Shown one piece after another: positions 23,230 to 33,389 of a stretch of DNA of 64,000 nucleotides. The stretch's first letter is position 1, and each line of letters starts with the position of its first letter. A program made the position numbers and the translations under genes. The notes below the pieces were generated by a model. It did no database searches. It was not told the DNA's origin and was given only the letters and a program-made list of their open reading frames with translations. Source of the DNA: Mytilus galloprovincialis (taxonomy: Eukaryota; Mollusca; Bivalvia; Mytilida; Mytilidae); the NCBI RefSeq assembly GCF_965363235.1, contig NC_134851.1, positions 39,336,321 to 39,400,320 on the forward strand, in the 5' to 3' direction.

Positions 23230-26200
23230 AAATTGAGAATGGAAATGGGGAATGTGTCAAAGAGACAACAACCCGACCAAAAAAAAAACAACAACAGATG
23301 GTCACCAACAGGTCTTCAATGTAGCAAGCAATTCCCGCACCCGGAGGCGTCCCTCAGCTGGCCCCTAAACAAATATATACTAGTCCAGTGATAATGAACG
23401 CCATACTAATTTCCAAATTGTACACAAGAAACTAAAATTAAAATAATACAAGACTAACAAAGGCCAGAGGCTCCTGACTTTGGACAGGCGCAAAAATGGG
23501 GCGGGGTTAAACATGTTTGTGAGATCTCAACCCTCCCCCTATACCTCTAACCAATGCAGAAAACACTACAAACTCCTCAGAGTCTGAGTTTTTGTGCTCG
23601 ACCAGTAAAATCGAGCAAACGTTTTACTCGACTAGTCTCGACATTGTCTCGACTGTACTTAACTGTACTTAAGTGTACTCGACTAGGTCTCGACTTTACT
23701 TAATTAGTCTGATTCAGTACTTGATGATCTTTGTGTAGTCTGAAATGGTCTTGACCAAGGCTCGACCTGTCTCGACCTATCTTGACTAGTCTCGACCTGT
23801 CTCGACTAGTCTCGACTCAGTCTCAACCAGTCTCTACCTGTCTCGACTAGTCTTGACCTTCAAATTTAGTTTTGACTGGTGTAAATCAGCCCATCTAACT
23901 AAATTAAATATTGATCTTAAAAAAATCAAGCTTATTAGGTAGTTTGATTTATTGCTGTGAAATGAAAGAATTTAATTTTACAATATGTAAAAAAAAAATT
24001 ATTATATAAAAATTCAGATAGGCATCTTTAATTTTTTTTATAACTTTTTCAAATCAACTTTGATTTTTATCAAACTATGCAGATATCTTACATATATATC
24101 AAGCTTACTGAATCCCATTTCATTTAGTTTTTTGTTGTATTGCTGTAAAATTTAAGAATTAAAGTAATCTTGGTATAAAAAGCTAGGATTTGCAATTCGG
24201 ACAAAATAGAGATAGTACACTTTAATTTTTTTAATAACTTTTTCAAATCAACTTGGATTTGCATCAAACTATGCAGATATCTTACATATATATCAAGCTT
24301 ACTGAATCCCATTTCATTTAGTTTTTTGTTGTATTGCTGTAAAATTTAAGAATTAAAGTAATCTTGGTATAAAAAGCTAGGATTTGCAATTCGGACAAAA
24401 TAGAGATAGCACACTTTAATTTTTTAAATAACTTTTTCAAATCAACTTGGATTAGCATCAAACTATGCAGCTATCTTACATATATATCAAGCTTACTGAA
24501 TCTCATTTCATTTAGTTTTTTGTTGTATTGCTGTAAAATTTAAGAATTAAATTAATCTTGGTAAAAAAAGCTAGAATTTGCAGTTCGAACAAAATAGAGA
24601 TAGTACACTTTAAGCTTTTTAATAACTTTTTTAAATCAACTTGGATTTTATTAAAACTATATAGCTACCTTGGTGATCTTACTAAATCCCAGGTTGTTAT
24701 GAAGTTTTAAAATATATTTTTGTCAAATTTAATGACATGACACTATACATGATTTAATTACATCAGTACACGTGAGTTTTACAGGTAAAAAGAAAGCCCT
24801 ACTTTTCTTAAACTCGTGTATTACTTATCTAGTGAATTATAAGCCCTGCGATTTAGATTTAACAGGATGTTGCAACTTTGAATAAATGTTATTTAGAATT
24901 TAAAACTCTCTGGTAGATGTGATCTTTTTAATAAGTTTGCCCCAAGCAGAAGGTATTGCTTTATAAATCACCACAAATCAGAAGAACTATTTTAATAATT
25001 TCTAATGTTTCATCCCTTTTTGATATATTTATATAGTGTATATCAAAAGGAATAAAACATTAAAGGAATTATATTAATATTTTATGTATACTTTTTCCCA
25101 AATTATGAGAAAAGATATATTTCTAATATCGTAGCTTTTTGACCTAGGTTAATTAAATTCTTAAATTTGACAGAAATACACCAAACAAAATAACAACCTA
25201 TGATTCAGTAAGATCAATAAATTGCAAAGATATTTGTAGAGTTTGATTAAAATCTAAGTTGATTTGAAAAAGTTATGAAAAAAATTAAAGTGTACCATCT
25301 CTATTTTGTCAAAACTGCAAATTCTAGCTTTTTTTACCTAGATTAAATTTAATTCTTAAATTTGACAGCAATACAACAAACTTTATAACAACCTTGGATT
25401 CAGTAAGAAGAATACATCACCAAGGTAGCTATATAGTTTCAATAAAATCCAAGTTGAATTTAAAAAGTTATAAAAAAAATTAAAGTGTACTATCTCTATT
25501 TTGTTCGAAATGCAAATTCTAGCTTTTTTGACCTAGATTAATTTAATTCTTAAATTTGACAGCAATACAACAAAAAACAAAATGACCTGGGATTTAGTAA
25601 GCTTAGTATACATTTAAGATAGCTGCATAGTTTGATGAAAATCCAAGTTGATTTGAAAAAGTTATTAAAAAAATTAAAGTGTACTATCTCTATTTTGTCC
25701 GAATTGCAAATCCTAGCTTTTTATACCAAGATTACTTTAATTCTTTAATTTTACAGCAATACAACAAAAAACTAAATGAAATGGGATTCAGTAAGCTTGA
25801 TATATATGAAAGATAGCTGCATAATTTGATGCAAATCCAAGTTGATTTGAAAAAGGTATTAAAAAAATTAAAGTGTACTATCTCTATTTTGTCCGAATTG
25901 CAAATCCTAGCTTTTCATACCAAGATTACTTTAATTCTTAAATTTTACAGCAATACAACAAAAAACTAAATGAAATGGGATTCAGTAAGCTTGATATATA
26001 TGTAAGATAGCTGCATAGTTTGATGAATATCCAAGTTGATTTGAAAAAGTTGTTTAAAAAATTAAAGTGTACTATGTCTATTTTGTCCGAATTGCAAATC
26101 CTAGCTTTTTTTACCAAAATTACTTTAATTCTTAAATTTTACAGCAATACAACAAAAAACTAAATGAAATAGGATTCAGTAAGCTTGATATATATCTAAG

Positions 26201-27447
26201 ATATCTGCATAGTTTGATGAAAATCCAAGTTGATTTGAAAAAGTTATAAAAAAAATTAAAGATGCCTATCTGAATTTTTATATAATAATTTTTTATTTTC
26301 ATTTCATTTCACAGCAATAAATCAAACTACCTAATAAGCTTGAATTTTTTAAGATCAATATTTAATTTAGTTAGATGGGCTGATTTACCCCCATTCAAAC
26401 CTTAATTTGAAGGTCAAGACTAGTCGAGACAGGTCGAGACTGGTTGAGACTGAGTCGAGACTAGTCGAGACAGGTCGAGACTAGTCAAGACAGGTCGAGA
26501 CAGGTCGAGCCTTGGTCAAGACCATTTCAGACTACACAAAGATCATCAAGTACTGAATCAGACTAATTAAGTAAAGTCGAGACCTAGTCGAGACCTAGTC
26601 GAGTACACTTAAGTACAGTTAAGTACAGTCGAGACAATGTCGAGACTAATCGAGTAAAATGTGTGCTCGATTTTACTGGTCGAGCACAAAAACTGGTCAA
26701 TTCAGACTCTGAGGAGTTTGTAGTGAAAGTAAACGCATAACAATAAGCACATTAAAATTCAGTTCAAGAGAAGTCCGAGTCTGATGTCAGAAGATTTAAC
26801 CAAAGAAAATAAACAAAATGACAATAATACATAAATAACAACAGACTACTAGCAGTTAACTGACATGCCAGCTCCAGACTTCAATTAAACTGACTGAAAG
26901 ATTATGATTTCATCATATGAACATCAGGCACAATCCTTCCCGTTAGGGGTTTAGTATCATACCATCATAACATATATGAGAAGAACATAACCCGTGTCAT
27001 GCCAACAACTGTTTTTAGAATAAATGTGTTTAGTTCCGATGCAAAGACCTTATCAGTGACTCAATATTAACGCCAAAATATGCAATCTTTAATGACTTGA
27101 CAACAGTATCGTAATTATATCCCTTCTTAATAAGTCTATTCAAAGGTTTTGTAAGTTTCTGAGGTGAATACTGACACCTTTGTGCTTTATAAAGAATATT
27201 TCCATTAAAAAATGGATGTGAAATACCTGAACATATTAGAAGTCTGCATGTTGAGCTATATTTACGAATGATGTCCTTATACCGATGATAGTAAAGGTTT
27301 TGACTAGTTTGTGATATCGAAAACCCTGGTGTAATAATTTTTCAGTAATACATAAATTTCTCTCGTTAAAATCTAAAACATTGTTATATACACGAGCGAA
27401 TCGTACAAGTTGAGATATATAAACACCGTAAGATGGTGACAAGGTGA
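23230..27447 (-). mobile_element. 5'-truncated retroelement inserted in AKR exon (host of CACTA element)
   Basis: Minus-strand sequence starts near 27447 inside a reverse-transcriptase-type ORF ('SPSYGVYISQLVRFARV', 'ERNLCITEKLLHQGFRYHKL'), frameshifts at about 27305, and then gives in another frame 'LTKPLNRLIKKGY'. A stop is followed by a long 3' UTR that ends at 23230 with CCATTTCCATTCTCAATTTT. The same 3' end occurs at 34548 and 57891. Family (non-LTR or Penelope-like) is not certain. The 5' junction lies in a stretch (AATGGACATG) that fits both AKR and retroelement, which suggests microhomology. If the ATG on each side is a 3-base target duplication, the pre-insertion exon reads in frame. 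Confidence 0.8.
23564..26725. mobile_element. CACTA-type DNA transposon with ~1.1-1.6 kb inverted repeats
   Basis: The element begins CACTACAAACTCCTCAGAGT and ends with its reverse complement ...GAGTTTGTAGTG, flanked by AAA on both sides. Terminal CACTA/TAGTG and a 3-base target duplication are the hallmarks of the CACTA (EnSpm) superfamily. Subterminal regions (23600-23860 and 26410-26690) are arrays of CTCGACTAGT-like decamers, as expected for transposase-binding repeats. Inside, each arm is a tandem array of a ~195-base unit (about four in the left arm, six in the right, opposite orientation) around a unique centre (about 24710-25140). No transposase ORF exists, so it is non-autonomous. 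Its insertion interrupts the retroelement 3' UTR, which continues on both sides. Confidence 0.85.
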
Positions 27448-27539
27448 CATGTCCATTCTGCCATTGCTTCGTTACTATAAATAGATCTTTCCTATCTTTA
27501 CCACTCAAAGCTATGCCTTTACCAACATCTTCCTCGTTC
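27448..27539 (-). CDS. AKR exon upstream of retroelement insertion
   Basis: After the acceptor 'TTTACATTGTAG' come 'NEEDVGKGIALSG', 'KDLFIVTKQWQNGH', where the Lys in 'VTK' is a member of the catalytic tetrad. The exon should go on into the sequence now at 23229. Instead the frame runs into retroelement sequence, giving a chimeric ORF that extends to 27236. The exon start needs one base to complete a codon ending in G, typical for 'Y(R/G/K)NE'. Confidence 0.85.
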
Positions 27540-27639
27540 CTACAATGTAAAAGTATTGACACTCTTTGACACTTTAATTAACAGACCCTTTCATGAAAAA
27601 AACATTACAGTTATTCAAAGGATATTGAAATCAAAATGG

Positions 27640-27965
27640 TTGTAAGCACCGAAAGGTAAAAAGATAGCTCCAATTTTAAAGATTATTTTAACTAAGGATA
27701 TCCTTGATATTTTTGGAACAAATTTTAGATTCCTGCACCATGTGTACCTAGCACAAGTTATGTAATTGTCTTGACAAGTATAACATAATTTTTTAACTTA
27801 AATCTTTGAGCATAAATTTATAAAATTGTTCAAGGAAAGGATATGTCGAATGTTATGAACAATGAACTATATTTTGTGTACATATCAAAGCTAGTGATAA
27901 ACCTTGTAAGATTTAGATATCAAGTCAGTAGGGTTTTGATTTTATTTCATTCAATCTTTACTCAT
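27640..27965. repeat. Second copy of the 19920-20240 sequence
   Basis: Ordered similarity to 19920-20240 in the same orientation; see that entry. It lies upstream of the first visible AKR exon, and no exon was found inside. Confidence 0.5.
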
Positions 27966-28046
27966 AAACAAGTAGTTGTCCTCTATGCCATGCAAAGTAT
28001 ATATCTTCAGGCATAAGAAAAAGGAGAGATAATTGTACTGTTCATA

Positions 28047-28147
28047 ATTATGAAGTCTTGAAAGGCTATTAAAAATTTTTTCTTTGACGCGTCTTGAAAG
28101 GCTATTAAAAGAAAAAAATTATAAAAGCCTTTCAAGACGTCATAATT
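28047..28147. repeat. Hairpin with repeated arm GTCTTGAAAGGCTATTAAAA
   Basis: CATAATTATGAAGTCTTGAAAG is mirrored by CTTTCAAGACGTCATAATTAT. The left arm core GTCTTGAAAGGCTATTAAAA occurs twice (28052 and 28092). Confidence 0.65.
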
Positions 28148-28277
28148 ATTTGGACTAGTTCTATCCAAGAAAGAAACCAATCGCACCGTTTCGTTTGTTT
28201 TGTTTATTATTTCATTTATTTATTTTTATTTTTGTAATTACATTGTACGCGTAAGGGAGTTTCCATTTGATTTTTAT

Positions 28278-28309
<32 letters not shown>

Positions 28310-28550
28310 CTAGGATGAAATTTGAAAAAAATAGGCAGGACAGGAATTTTGAGTAAAAAAAAAAGGCAGGATGAGACACTTGCAAAAAAACAAAGTCAGG
28401 ATGACAATTAAGGTAAAAAAAAGTCAAGATAAATTAAAAAAAAAAAGGCAGGACCGAATAGAGTGAAAAATAAAAAGGCAGGACAGAGATTACAACTAAA
28501 AAAAATGCAGGACAAAATTTTTCTTCCTAGCCCCCCCCCCCTCCCCCCCC
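28278..28550. mobile_element. Element with G42 and poly-C termini
   Basis: A run of 42 G, then CTAGGA, opens the segment; TCCTAG then runs of C (broken by one T) closes it. The poly-G/poly-C with CTAGGA/TCCTAG are inverted ends. Between them lie about eight copies of an A-rich unit with 'GGCAGGA(C/T)'. No coding capacity; the 71- and 66-codon ORFs here are artefacts. Confidence 0.6.
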
Positions 28551-28939
28551 AAAAAAAAATTTCTTTAGGGGTTTATATTTGTTTTTTTTTCATATATTTT
28601 CAAATTTCAAATATTTTGAAAAGATTCAAAAAGAAATCCTATATGCACAGGTTTGTGCAATAGATTTTTAAGAACTATGACACCATTTATTTGAATCCAA
28701 ATTCAGACAGTATCAACTGTTCAGGGTTTGCTCAGTGAGGCATTTTATCATAGTATAGAATTAAGATAGACAAAAACAGTTCAATTGATGCATTGCAGTA
28801 GTGGGGAAAATACCGGTTCTGGGCCATTTTTTCTAATGTTAACCCTATGGGGAAAAGGTAGCCTCCTAAGATGTGAGGCTAATTTTTATGACGTCATTTT
28901 AAGTATAACGACATTAATTAATTAAATTAAGTCTCGGTT

Positions 28940-29028
28940 ATTGTATAGAAAGGTATATACTATGAAAATTAGAGCGAGGGGCTTTGCCTTAAGCTCTTAT
29001 TTTCATAGTATATACCTTTCTATACAAT
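28940..29028. repeat. Near-perfect 37-base-arm hairpin
   Basis: Left arm ATTGTATAGAAAGGTATATA ... TGAAAATTAGAGC; right arm is its mirror ending TATACAAT. Apex GAGCGAGGGGCTTTGCCTTA then AGCTC. A related single arm ('GTACTATGAAAATTAGAAG') is at 29950. Confidence 0.8.
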
Positions 29029-31364
29029 ATCCAATTTAGCACATATTTACAACTTGAGTAATCCTGTAATTAGTCTATTGATATGTTTTGGCTGACTGGA
29101 TGTAGCTCATTTACGTAGTTTTGTAAATCTACCCGCTATAATATCATTGTAAAAATGGGATTTCAAAAGGCCCTTGACTTTAGAATGTAAAGAAGGTAGC
29201 TGCTGGTGTAAGTATGTTTATTGATATGAACGAAGCGTTGTTTTACTATACATTATTTACATGGTAAGATGACAAAATGAATTGACCAAGAGCAGACAAT
29301 TCTTAAATTGCAGTGAAAGCTTTACATTCTTGAAAACATTTTTTTAATTTCACATAAAACCTAAAACTATCTTAAAAATGCTTTTAAATGAGTACAAACA
29401 GTTGGATCCCCCTCCCACATCTTTGGTTGAAACACCTTTTAAAAATGGCTGGATCTGCCCCTGGTATGTACCCATAGGTAGTCTAGTGGATAGTTTATAT
29501 GCATGAAATATTTGTCACTGGACATTAGGCAACCAATTATCGACCAATTTATGACTAACTATATCAAATTGCTTTATTAATAATTTCCCTTCAAAAGATT
29601 CATGGTTGACTCTTTTTGTGTACAAAGTAATTGCATGGAAGATAAAGGATTACAAATTTTAGATTGGGTTGTACTTTAATCAAGGTATAAAGCACCATTA
29701 TTATTACTCTTTATTTAAATGAAAGAAACTTTTTTAATTGTCAAAACAAAATTTAGATCAAAAGATTGATTAGTAGGATGTTGAAAATCTGTTTGAAAAC
29801 TAATTACAAACTATCTAGTTAAATTTGGAACACATCATTTATTTCAAAATAGCCAGTAGCAATTTTTGTTCTAATATCTTGATTACAATACAATGAAATT
29901 TTACCCTTGTGGTCATTCATGCGTAGTTACTTAGTACACGGAAAAAGTATGTACTATGAAAATTAGAAGACAAATTCAAGCAATTTGATTGGACGAGAAG
30001 TTGTAAGTATGTGCTAATTTCTGTGGAGATAAGGTCATTATAAAGTGTTACTAATTACGTTTGTTTTTGTGGATAGGTATTTATATATTTTTTCTTTAAA
30101 TTTGATGAAAATTGCCAGTCTATACAGGAAAACCCCAATTAAGTGTTTATTAACAGATCAATATCGTATTATACATGTCTCAGGTATTATTTATTTACCT
30201 ACGGCTATTAATTTGTGATAACATGATATTAAATCAATATTGAACTAGTGTTTAAACTTGACCATTATTGTACGTAATGACATATGGATACGTGTCAATA
30301 AATCCGCCATATTGAAAAATCGCAACGGTATTTTTTTAAAATAAGTAAATCGTTATTGGCACTAATTAGAATAATGTATCTTAATATTTATGGGATGACA
30401 TTTTTTAAAAGTATTTTATCTTGAATTTATAATATAATTGTTAAATCAGTGAAAGCGTGCGTTAACTTATCTTTGTCATACGTAGTGGCCTTTAACATGT
30501 TTAGACTTGTCAATAATCGGATTTAAATGATTAGTCGCCATGTTGAAAATATTATAAACCTAGTTATGCAGTCTTTTGAAAGAAGTACATCGTAATATTA
30601 CTTGAATTAAATAGTATAATATATAAATAAATATGAGATTCATAAAGTAGTTAATTTTAATGTGTTCGATGATACATACTATTTTAATACGTCTTTTGTT
30701 TAATATTCAATTATTATCCCTCCGTTAATCATATAATAAATAGTATACATTGAAAGCTTATTTTATTATTTCCTCGATCATATCCACTTTTAAACTGAAA
30801 TCCTTTTACTATAAATGCCAAACCGATACACAAGACATTTCAATACTTTCTGTTGACCTCAATAACCTGGTATGATTAAGTACATGGGTGAATGACCTTA
30901 CAGGGTACCGTGGTGGTCAAAAATATCATTTTCTTGTTTTAAGTTTTTTTTATCATATTTTAAAGTCTGCAAACACACTTGTATCCAAAGTTTTTCTGGC
31001 AGCTGAAAAAAGAAGTAATGAATTAGACAGGTCATCTCTGTGTAAAATAAGATTGAGTGCAAACAACCTTGCTAATGAAAAGGGCGATATTTAGGTTTAC
31101 CACCGATGAACGAGTTTGAAATGTATGTAAATCAGGTGAGGTAGAGGATGAAAATTACTTTTTGCTGAAATCCGAAATTTTTTCCAACTACAGATACTTT
31201 AAAAATATTATATTATATTAAATATACTCCCTACATGTTGTAGTGAAAATCAGCTAAATATTAATAGTTGCATTAATAGTAATTCTTTTAAAGTCCTGAA
31301 CGAGACTAGTCCTTATGTATATAAATGTCTGGTATATAGAAACGAGATTTTAGCTTCTTAACTA
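29029..31364. other. Gene-free stretch
   Basis: I looked here for the missing 5' AKR exons (a 'HIDTA..Y' block on the minus strand) and found none. The ORF at 30888-31094 has no family likeness. AT-rich, no clear repeats. Confidence 0.45.
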
Positions 31365-31366
31365 TA

Positions 31367-32660
31367 CACATGGAAAAAAGTATTGCAACACCTTGATTTT
31401 TTAAAATTTGAAAAATCAGCCTCTTCTTTTAGATGGAATATAATAAACTATTTGTATAATATTATTGAAACATAGTTTATGATAACATTGGCATTGAAAC
31501 GAACCAAAAATGTTTGAAAAAAAAATGATTTGTATAACCACAATTTTAATAACAAAATGAAGTGTTTTTTGTTTAAAAAAAATGCATTTTACAACTTTTA
31601 CTGTAGTCGAACCTTACAATGTCAGACATCTCAAAATTAATCTTTAGATGACTGTTTACATCATGGTTGATCGTTATACGCCAAAGAATTAGTACTTTGT
31701 GCGCAGCCTCCATTCAAACAGATAACCGCATCTAAACGTCTTCTAATTCCTGCCAAAAATCGACTAATTTGTTGCTAAGGTGGCAGCAACCATTTCTGAT
31801 GAAGAGTATTGTTTATTTCATGATGTGTTTGAACTGGGGTGTCCTTTAGCGCACGTTCCGCCCAATAGTGTTCCACATATGCTCGATACGGTTCAAATCC
31901 GGGCTACGATCCGTCCAAGGAAGATGAACCGAGTTCCATTGCAACAATGGATCTTCCTCCACGATGCTAATTTTCAACTTTAACGAGCTCTGCACTACAT
32001 TGGATACGGAAAACTGTGTGTCTGTTTGTAAGCAAAGGTCTCTGAAATGGTCTTATTGCACGATAACCAGTAGCGATGAGTCGATCACGAACAGTTCTTG
32101 TTAAAAAGCTCCTGTATGCCCACCACTCTCTTTTTAGGATTGTATTGTATGCAATGGGTTTCCATCTGACCAACCTTCATTATGCTTGATTTTCCCTAGC
32201 AAATGGTATCGGGGGTCTTCTTTATCTCGGAAGGTCTTGAACATCGTTTAGTGCCTTATTTTTAACTCAAAACGACTTATAGTGGAATTGTGATGACCAA
32301 CAATACGTGCAGTTGTTACAGCGACACCCCTGCTTCTCTCATGCTGATAATATGCCATCTTGCTGCAGTTTAGAGTTGTCGGGGACCCATTACAAGGTGT
32401 CAATCACATAACTTTAAAAACTTGGTTATTTAAAGTGTTGAAAACAATGAGGATGAAAACATCTGTTTTGCTGTTTACGGGTACAGTAGCTGCATGTGCA
32501 GATAAAAACTTATCGATTCGATATTTATTGATAAAGCTCAGGTGATACTTAAATAATGTTTAAGTTGTTCTATTTTACCAAATTATATCACAAAAAAATA
32601 AAAAGTGTTTTTTTTTTTATTTCAATTTCAATTTGGTGTTGCAATACTTTTTTCCATGTG
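31367..32660 (-). mobile_element. Tc1/mariner-type transposon, inactive
   Basis: Perfect terminal inverted repeats start CACATGGAAAAAAGTATTGC and end with the reverse complement GCAATACTTTTTTCCATGTG. TA lies outside each end (31365-31366, 32661-32662), the target duplication of this superfamily. Length 1294 bases, usual for Tc1 elements. The minus strand carries a decayed transposase, listed separately. Confidence 0.92.
31780..32350 (-). pseudogene. Tc1-type DDE transposase, decayed
   Basis: Recognisable pieces on the minus strand, in order: 'RIVGHHNSTISR' (helix-turn-helix), 'RTVRDRLIATGYRAIRPFQR' with 'PLLTNRHTVF' (second DNA-binding domain), and after a gap 'WTDRSPDLNRIEHMWNTIG', the region around the third catalytic acidic residue (the SPDLNxIEH motif). 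The pieces are in different frames and much of the catalytic domain is lost, so no functional enzyme can be made. Confidence 0.85.
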
Positions 32661-32689
32661 TATATATCATATTTAACTATGCTGTATTC

Positions 32690-32785
32690 CTTGTTATAAT
32701 GCACTGAAATATGGGCCTTTGCCAATTGTTGTAATTGTGTTTGTGCCAATAAAATATTTGTATTTGTATTTGTATTTTGTAAACA
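32690..32785 (+). repeat. Retroelement 3' tail with TATTTG repeats
   Basis: 'TTTGTGCCAATAAAATATTT' followed by tandem GTATTT units to about 32778. A poly(A)-signal-like AATAAA followed by a short tandem tail is typical of non-LTR element 3' ends. Only the tail is present, next to the Tc1 element. Confidence 0.5.
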
Positions 32786-32939
32786 GGTCAAGAAATTCTA
32801 TCAAACAGTGAACATCTCAACCTTCTTTTTTTTCTTTTTTTTTGTTAGACTGTCCTGAACCTTTGAAGTTATATTCAGTTTTGATAAACTCGTTCATTAA
32901 TGAATGCTTTTATTTCAAGAATGATCAATCAAAAGCCAG

Positions 32940-33050
32940 AGCCGCCGCCGCCACCACCGCCATCTCCACCATCACCGCCTCCTCCACCACCACAGGCGGC
33001 GGCGGCGGTGGTGGTGGTGGTGGCGGCGGCTGTGTTGGTAGTGGTGGTGA
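32940..33050. repeat. CCG/CCA triplets followed by GGC/GGT triplets
   Basis: About 55 bases of GCC/CCA/CCT triplets run directly into about 50 bases of GGC/GGT triplets, forming a GC-rich foldback in AT-rich DNA. ORFs reading poly-Gly, poly-Pro or poly-His here come from the triplets. Confidence 0.75.
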
Positions 33051-33389
33051 ATATGCATCATTGAAACTGAGACAAATGGATTCTGAGTTTTGTTTGAAAT
33101 AACATGCAAGGTCAGTTGCCACCAGACAAAACATACAATACTAATTTTGTTATTAAAGAATTCATGTAATATACTGGTAAATAAAAACAAAAATAAAACC
33201 TGCAGTATAAATTCCATTGGGAACATAACACATTCATATAATAATGGCGACAGCTCTTGTCGTTCATCTGTTATTTATATATTTCTCGGATGGTTGCTTT
33301 CCCATTTTATATACTAGTAATGTAAATAATAAATAATTTCGTCTTCACCAGAATACTCACAGGTACACAACAACATCTGATTCAACAAT

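Larger units (their letters stand above)
17031..27539 (-). pseudogene. Aldo-keto reductase gene, exon interrupted by nested transposons
   Basis: The locus encodes an NAD(P)H-dependent aldo-keto reductase of the (beta/alpha)8 barrel family, cytosolic by family knowledge. Six coding blocks join in phase from 27539 down to 17031. In order they carry the 'NEEDVGKGI' helix with catalytic Lys in 'IVTKQW', catalytic His in 'LFLIHGP', the 'VGVSNF' and 'NQIELHPWLQ' motifs, 'GYSPL', and the cofactor-binding 'IPKSSKPNRIKEN', then a short C-terminal tail. The first exon or exons, with the catalytic Asp and Tyr ('DTA..Y'), were not found upstream. The block from 27539 should run straight on to 23229, but a 4.2-kb retroelement with a CACTA transposon inside it sits between His and Tyr-Asp-Ala-Cys. 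Neither junction has a usable splice site, so this haplotype cannot make a normal enzyme. Otherwise no stop or frameshift is seen, so the disruption looks recent. Confidence 0.85.

Noticed and set aside
31967..32173. Independent 68-codon gene
   Set aside because: It is the second DNA-binding domain of the dead Tc1 transposase.
32842..33226. Poly-Gly, poly-Pro or poly-His proteins
   Set aside because: All derive from the CCG/GGC triplet foldback read in different frames.
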